A stretch of 64,000 bases of DNA from contig JACEEZ010019805.1 in assembly GCA_016584305.1 (NCBI GenBank), positions 1 through 64,000 of the forward strand, read 5' to 3'. The notes under the pieces are model-generated. The model ran no database searches, had not been told where the DNA came from, and saw only the letters and a list, made by a program, of their open reading frames with translations. Shown here piece after piece: positions 60,945-64,000 of the stretch. This DNA is from Chionoecetes opilio. Taxonomy: Eukaryota; Arthropoda; Malacostraca; Decapoda; Majidae. The number at the start of each line of letters is the position of its first letter. Position 1 is the stretch's first letter. The translations under genes were made by a program, and so were the position numbers.

Positions 60945-61890
60945 TTTTTGTTATATGAATCTTCACTCTTAATATAGAATCCAGTTTCTCCGGCATCCCT
61001 TTTTCTCTTCAACTCCTCTCTGAGTTCCTTGTCTTTCTCTCTCTGCGCTCTTGTTAGGTCTGGCGCAATAATCACCCTTCTAAGCTCCTCTAATCGTGCG
61101 TTTCTGAGGTTTCTTGCATTCTTCACTATCTCCCACTTTACCTTTGCACTTTTGAGTTTCACCAATAAAGGTTTTGGTCATCTCTGTCCTGCACCGATTC
61201 TGTCAATCCCCAACCTTGCCATCTCTTCTATATCCCCTTGTAATTGTACTCCAACACCTTCCTTGATGGTTGCTTCACAAAACTCTCTATCGTGCTCCTC
61301 TCTTTGTTGTAGTGTATCTCCTTCAGCCTCGATCACACTATACATTACCAAGTTTGTTGCTCTCTGTCTTTTATTGTCTTCTTCTCTCACAACCAGAGTT
61401 ATCTCCTCCTACATCTCCGTAAGGATTTCTGTCTTCACTATTTCTTTTGTTTCCTTAACCATATCTTCTCTTAGTTCCTCCCATTTACTTTCCCAGCAAC
61501 TAATCTGTACATGCAGTTTTTTATTTTCCTGCACCAGTGTTTTCATTCTATCCAGTAAGTTTCTTACTTCTCCTCTACAGGGTGCACAGAACCATTGCTG
61601 TTCTTTGGCCGCTTTTTTTTTTTAATGCTTTATGGCCTTATCCACACAAACCCTTTCCCTCGCATCCAGCATGGAACCAGAAGGCTACATTTGGTCACAC
61701 TGTAGTCCATTATTTTCCCTCCCCTCACCTCCTTCTTACATCTGCTATACCATTCTGGTTCTTCCTCCTCTGCTCCGCTGGTATCCTCTTGTCTTCCTCG
61801 TGTGTTTACTATATTGACAAGCAGCTGATTGCCCCGATGATCACACCTCCTTCTTACACCACTAGTACAACTCAATTTGTCTGCCATCAA
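60945..61890 (-). pseudogene. LINE ORF1: zinc/PHD-like, coiled coil and RRM-like region
   Basis: Minus strand upstream of ORF2. It opens near 61890 (MMADKLSCTSG...), with a Cys-rich stretch ending WFCAPC (about 61600-61580) as in PHD-type fingers of LINE ORF1 proteins. A heptad-rich EVRNLLDRMKTLVQENKKLH coiled coil follows (about 61575-61460). Then comes an RRM-like half, ATNLVMYSVIEAEGD...RLG (61360-61200), and a C-terminal domain with LLVKLKSAKVKWEIVKNARN and DLTRAQREKDKELREEL (61165-60990). Such ORF1 proteins bind element RNA. Frame changes near 61630, 61410 and 61180. Confidence 0.75.
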
Positions 61891-62760
61891 TAATCAAAAT
61901 ATAAGAAGTTATAAAAATATCTGTGGAAATTTGTATCGCAAACATATATTTAATGTGAGTCTTACGTAGTCAAAAACCCATGTTCTATCTCATCCCGACA
62001 CAATACCCCAGCTAATCAACTAACTAGGATACTTATCGGTGGATAGTGGATTGAATCGCTGTAGGCTTATATCAACACTGCCTGTTCCTGTAATCCGATG
62101 TGGTCGCCGGGATCGAGGCCGCCCGTGAATGACGAAGGTGGAGGCGTAGTTGTTATCGGTTGGCGTCAAGGAAGCTATTCAGTCTTAATAGACGCGGCGA
62201 AATATTCAGTGTGTGGTATTTTAACACGTCCTATTGTTTTATCACTTATATGTACAAAATGAACGTATGTACAAATCTCTTCATTATAATCAGAGAAGAG
62301 ATATTAATGCTGTGGGAGCTGGAAGTGTACTCATATACAAGCACGTGTATTATATGTTACTCCCGCAAGGGACTGGAATGAACTAACTTTCCATGAGTGG
62401 GCGGCTGCGATCGCCGCACAAATCCTACCTACACGTGTCAATCGTTGGTGGTGGCGAGGTGCACCCCTACCAATACCTGCCACGTATACACGCAGGATAG
62501 GAACAAATATTTGACGACTACTAATAGCCAGCCGCTCCAATCAAGGTGCTAGTTATAAGGTGCAAATGCTTATTATTACTGGGAATGCTCAATTATTCTA
62601 TGCCAGTATCTATCATTTACCTAAATTACCTTAAATAGTTTCCCATGACCATTATAATTATATATATGCATCCCTATACGCATCCCTTAGATGAGCGGAC
62701 AATAACTTCTCCACTAGGGGGGGGGGGGGGGGGGGGGGGGGGGGAAACAAACCACCCACT
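61891..62760. other. Anonymous stretch with 28-G run
   Basis: No gene recognised. It includes G28 at 62717-62744, beyond which the BEL fragment begins. The run marks a likely low-quality or chimeric join. Confidence 0.45.
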
Positions 62761-63019
62761 CTCCCAAATTATGAAGGTGGTTGGTGGATAATTTCCAACA
62801 ACTGGGGTCGGCGAAAACTGAAGTTCCGCTTCTTCTCCACGACTAGACAGGCCACATAGCGCCGGAACATTTGGATAGTGTTTTCGGCACTCTGGTCTTT
62901 GGCTATTTTTAACTTAATAGCCCTGATAGAGGTACAAGTGAGTATGCAGATATATATTTGATCGGGGGAGACTTTCTCCTGATGTTATAATACCCCCCAG
63001 TATAGTCCTCACCATTGAC

Positions 63020-63920
63020 CTCAATTGGTTTTAGGATCTCTTTATCAGCGGGAAGTTCAGGGGACCTAGATAGGAGACTAGTCTACCTTCAGATCTATTA
63101 AATTTAATGATAGATTTTAGGTAATATTTGACTGCCTGTCTATCATGATGTATCCAAAAATTACACCTGATATCGGCTAATATTGTAGCCACTCCGCCAT
63201 GTAATGAGTTCCTATGATATTGTTCCACCAATAAGTTAGTAAGATGATGGCGTTTGGGAATTAGTATGGGATGGCAGGTGGTATTTGGAAGATCAGCTTT
63301 CAAATTTTGTCCTCGACACCTAATTATGCCTTCATGATCAAGGTACAGACCTAATAATTTGATCAATTTGTTCCTTTGGGGGCTGGCTGAGGCCAAGAGC
63401 AGATATTCCTCAGGAAATACCTACTTCTGTATTGTTCTGACCCAAAACTTCAAAGGATCAGAGCTATCCCTTTTAATGGATTGGAAGACTAAATTAGTAT
63501 CTTAATTAGTTTTGCTCAGTAAGGAAACCTTTCATGTCTATCACAGGATCTGGTATCAATTCAGGTTCCCCTGTTATATCTACAGATATATCTGGCTGAG
63601 TGGAAGCCTGTATAGGCATATTATTACACTCTTTCAGCCAGGTAGGGCCTTTAAACCATAATCCTGTGTTCAATTTGAGGTTATTATCTCCTTGCAACAC
63701 ATTATTATTAGGATTATCATTAGTGGTGATGTATTGATTATGAACTGGAATACCACTTTCCTCTACTACCCACTAATTGGTGTGGGCAAGAAAGTGGTTT
63801 TCCCAAATTTTTGGGAATTAATAGGGGCTGTGCATGACTAGGAATACTCTCCTCCTGTTCAGCTTTGTGAGTATGTGGGATGGGTCCCATTATTACCTTA
63901 CCACCAGCACTAGTGAACAT
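63020..63920 (-). pseudogene. BEL/Pao pol fragment with integrase zinc-binding domain
   Basis: The best part is the minus frame from 63396: LLGLYLDHEGIIRCRGQNLK, PILIPKRHHLTNLLVEQYHR, NSLHGGVATILADIRCNFWI, then a degenerate C..C position read as IIKFNR. This is the H2C2 zinc-binding domain and preceding linker typical of BEL/Pao integrase. Upstream on the minus strand (63700-63506), LNTGLWFKGPTWLKE is the W..GP.WL motif between RNase H and integrase. The catalytic integrase core downstream is missing below about 63030. It is a separate copy from the 48.5-59.5 kb element and may continue beyond base 64000. Confidence 0.75.
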
Positions 63921-64000
63921 GGAGACGTTATGTATATTGATGACCTTCCTTAGGTAACGCCCGAAATAATCAGCTTCCTAATGATATTGGAAGGGACCAT

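Overview
This is eukaryotic, almost certainly arthropod and probably decapod crustacean, repeat-dominated DNA. The pointers are arrays built on the arthropod telomere word TTAGG (20.84-21.65 kb), very long GA/CT, GT and AAT microsatellites, minus-strand BEL/Pao and non-LTR retroelements, and many small inverted-repeat transposons. I found no intact ordinary host gene, no tRNA or rRNA gene, no CRISPR array and no bacterial-style operon. The species cannot be fixed from sequence alone.

Layout. 0-5.3 kb is low-complexity and anonymous sequence, including a C-rich minisatellite. 5.37-6.9 kb holds a decayed minus-strand copy of a transposon protein with a PIN/FEN1-like motif set. 8.9-12.74 kb and 14.64-17.83 kb are two versions of one block carrying a minus-strand DUF7869-type gene; the first is about 12% longer and looks insertion-rich. 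13.8-20.8 kb is dominated by microsatellites and a 150-bp minisatellite. 20.84-21.65 kb holds TTAGG-based arrays. 22.3-22.7 kb holds a MADF exon beside a PIF/Harbinger-type end.

23.06-26.33 kb is a TTAA-flanked inverted-repeat element whose internal GT minisatellite is split by a solo LTR with GTAG duplications. 27.18-35.18 kb is an LTR-internal-LTR-internal-LTR array of the same LTR family. Its 1.7-kb internal region has no recognisable gag or pol and instead carries an ORF beginning with the N-terminal third of ribosomal protein uL14 (RPL23). 35.2-40.2 kb holds Harbinger-like ends, a 900-bp foldback element, tandem repeats and two nested palindrome clusters. 40.4-43.3 kb is a 5'-truncated RTE-like LINE split by a 1.58-kb CCCAGC...GCTGGG element. 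43.4-45.3 kb is a TTA-flanked Harbinger-like element containing a Tc1/mariner-type MITE.

45.5-61.9 kb is a nest of insertions. A minus-strand LINE (ORF1 and ORF2) is interrupted inside its endonuclease by an 11-kb BEL/Pao element (588-bp LTRs, GTCTC duplication). That element is interrupted in gag by a 6.2-kb long-TIR DNA transposon (52.64-58.82 kb) encoding a nearly complete but frameshifted PIN/FEN1-like protein. A 999-bp TTAA element separately interrupts the LINE. Removing each insertion on paper, with one copy of its duplication, restores the reading frame at the junction, which fixes the order of events. 62.7-64 kb carries a 28-G run and a second BEL/Pao pol fragment with an integrase zinc-binding domain that probably runs past the window end.

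Many coding regions carry scattered 1-2 base indels. Some are real decay, but the pattern, especially at 9.16-12.74 kb, also fits uncorrected long-read error, so frameshifts here should be read with caution.
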